A stretch of 15,069 nucleotides of DNA from an uncultured Dermatophilus sp. (GTDB taxonomy: Bacteria > Actinomycetota > Actinomycetes > Actinomycetales > Dermatophilaceae). Made by a program: the position numbers and the translations under genes. The notes under the pieces are model-generated. The model saw only the letters and a list, made by a program, of their open reading frames with translations, was not told the DNA's origin and made no database searches. Positions within the stretch are counted from its first letter, which is position 1. The number at the start of each line of letters is the position of its first letter. This document shows positions 13,831 through 15,069 of the stretch, piece by piece. Where the stretch lies: contig CAMCQD010000006.1 in NCBI GenBank assembly GCA_945876925.1, positions 1 through 15,069 of the forward strand, in the 5' to 3' direction.

Positions 13831-13863
13831 GCGGCCGCGCGGCGGGACCCGGCGCGCGGCCGC
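13831..13863 (+). terminator. Terminator after the POT transporter gene
   Basis: GCGGCCGCGCG (13831-13841) pairs perfectly over 11 bp with CGCGCGGCCGC (13853-13863), starting six bases after the transporter stop. It is GC-only with no T-tract, as is usual in actinobacteria. Confidence 0.7.
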
Positions 13864-13884
13864 TACGCTGCTTAGTCTCACATC

Positions 13885-14022
13885 GTGACTGTCACCGAGG
13901 GCACACCCGGGCAGCGGGGAGTACAGACGTCCTGGTCACCTAGCCGGCGATGCCAGCGGGGACGCGGGCGTGCGCACTTCCGCGCGTTGAGGCAGGCAGC
14001 GGGCGTTCTTACCGTTGGCTAA
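13885..14022 (+). CDS. Possible 45-aa ORF, leaderless-type start (low confidence)
   Basis: A GTG at 13885 opens a 45-codon frame (VTVTEGTPGQRG...) ending at TAA 14020-14022. It lies about 15 bases after a TACGCT -10-like sequence (13863-13868), as leaderless actinobacterial genes often do. The translation becomes Arg-rich and featureless after about 17 residues. It could be the leftover 5' end of a lost gene or just chance. I do not recognise it. Confidence 0.2.
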   Translation: MTVTEGTPGQRGVQTSWSPSRRCQRGRGRAHFRALRQAAGVLTVG

Positions 14023-14095
14023 GGGCAGGCGCCCGGGAAGCGCCCCGGAGGGGGAGCGCGCACGTGGTGCCTGCGCTGCACACGGAAAGGAACCG

Positions 14096-15007
14096 ATGAC
14101 CCGCACCATGTCCAGGTCCGCCGCGCACGATCGCGCCGAACCGCCTGAGCGGCAGCCCTTCTTCGGGCTCTCGCCCTACCAGCTGGCCGGTGGCGCGCTG
14201 GCCGCTATCAGCTCCGCTGTCGTCTCCTCATACCTGGGCGTGGCCGGCACCCTGACCGGGGCGGCGCTCGGCTCGGTCGTGTCCACCGCGGGGGCCGCGA
14301 TTTACACCCAGTCGATGAAATCGGCGCACTCCAGGATCAGCAGCGGGATCCAGGCTGCGGGGCACGGCCAGTCCGGGACGCCCCTGCCGGGAACGCAATC
14401 GGCCACCGCGACCTACCAGCCGGCCACGGCCCGGCTCGCCGCGACCCCGGAGACCACCAGGCTGGAGGCCTCCCCGGCTCACCGGGGGCCGGGCGGGGAC
14501 GTGCTCGTCGTCGATACGCGGCGGGGTTTCCTCTCCGGGCTCTGGCTCGCCCTGCGGACCGTGCCCCGGCGGGTATGGCTGAGCGCGGCTGCCGTGTTCG
14601 TGTTCGCGATCGCCGTGATCACCGCGTTCGAAGTGCTCACCGGCCGTCCGGTGTCGGCCACCGTCTCCGGGTCGCAGACCTCCGGCGGCACCTCGATCAG
14701 CTCCTTCGCCGGTGCCGGCCCGGCCCCCACCTCCGTCCCCTCGCCGGAGGCCACGCAGGCCCCCTCGGCGGGCGTGCCCGGCCCGGCGGCAACCGGGGAA
14801 CCCGGCCAGGATTCCGGGCAGAGTGCCACGAGTGAGGCCACCGCAGCCGGCGATGACCAGAGCGCTGCTGCGGAGTCCCCGGCTCCCAGCGAGCCGGCCG
14901 CCACCTCCCAGGACGGCTCCGGCGAGGCCGGGTCCTCCGCCCAGCCGACGGCGACCCAGGCGACTCAGGAGGCCCGGACCGCAGCCCCGGCCGCCTCCGC
15001 CGGCTAG
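14096..15007 (+). CDS. Unknown membrane protein with Ala/Ser/Pro/Thr-rich C-terminal tail
   Basis: This 303-aa protein is of unknown function. Residues about 28-72 form a glycine/alanine/serine-rich hydrophobic stretch (LAGGALAAISSAVVSSYLGV and on) that could be one or two membrane passes. A polar linker of about 85 residues follows. A clear single membrane helix lies at about 160-182 (VWLSAAAVFVFAIAVITAFE). The remaining 120 or so residues are low-complexity Ser/Gly/Ala/Pro/Thr/Gln, probably an exposed disordered tail. The ATG at 14096 is chosen because GGAAAGGA (14084-14091) lies just upstream; the frame is open further to a TTG at 14015, but that part is Arg-rich and lacks such a signal. 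There is no catalytic motif. Composition matches the GC-rich flank. Confidence 0.8.
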   Translation: MTRTMSRSAAHDRAEPPERQPFFGLSPYQLAGGALAAISSAVVSSYLGVAGTLTGAALGSVVSTAGAAIYTQSMKSAHSRISSGIQAAGHGQSGTPLPGTQSATATYQPATARLAATPETTRLEASPAHRGPGGDVLVVDTRRGFLSGLWLALRTVPRRVWLSAAAVFVFAIAVITAFEVLTGRPVSATVSGSQTSGGTSISSFAGAGPAPTSVPSPEATQAPSAGVPGPAATGEPGQDSGQSATSEATAAGDDQSAAAESPAPSEPAATSQDGSGEAGSSAQPTATQATQEARTAAPAASAG

Positions 15008-15069
15008 CCCGGGACGGTCCGGCGCTCCGGGGGTTACGGCTAGCTCCGGGCGTCACGGCTATGGGGGTG

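Noticed and set aside
1..15069. tRNA, rRNA or integrase genes at the island edges
   Set aside because: I saw no cloverleaf-like or CCA-ended sequence, no recombinase frame and no long direct repeats near 1780 or 12030.

Overview
The window is high-GC DNA with actinobacterial features: G/C-ending codons in the flanks, GTG/TTG starts, GC-only hairpin terminators and GGAGG-type ribosome binding sites. I cannot name the genus. It falls into three blocks. Left flank (1 to about 1780, very GC-rich): the tail of an unidentified gene, then two paralogous HAD-family hydrolases on the minus strand. Right flank (about 12030 to the end, very GC-rich): a proton-coupled oligopeptide (POT/PTR2) transporter and an unknown two-segment membrane protein with a long Ala/Ser/Pro/Thr-rich tail. 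Between them (about 1780 to 12030) lies a block of clearly lower GC that uses many AT-rich codons, including TTA. It looks like a horizontally acquired island.

The island carries a biosynthetic cluster for a linear azol(in)e-containing peptide (LAP/TOMM) of streptolysin S type. In order it has: a small two-helix membrane protein (1821); a fused leader-binding/YcaO cyclodehydratase of 759 aa (2079-4358); the N-terminal part of a SagB-type dehydrogenase (from 4369); two NHLP-type precursor peptides with extremely Cys-rich C-termini, CCCCPCSCSV and CCCCCPCCCCNK (5848 and 6416); a DrrA/DrrB-like ABC exporter pair (6987-8772); and, convergent to these, a 922-aa LuxR-family regulator (8880-11648). 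The working model is that the fused protein binds the long leader and cyclises core cysteines to thiazolines, SagB would oxidise them to thiazoles, the exporter secretes the product and the LuxR protein controls expression. No leader protease is visible.

The cluster appears damaged. The dehydrogenase reading frame is cut before its FMN (nitroreductase) domain, and the sequence runs straight into an inverted, frameshifted fragment of an IS256-family transposase (about 4914-5489). The rest of the dehydrogenase is not in the window. The regulator has an in-frame 15-bp tandem duplication (IYRRL twice) at the end of its recognition helix and no recognisable P-loop. The system may therefore make a thiazoline-only product, borrow a dehydrogenase from elsewhere, or be decaying. 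Both precursors, the cyclodehydratase and the exporter are open and have good ribosome binding sites.
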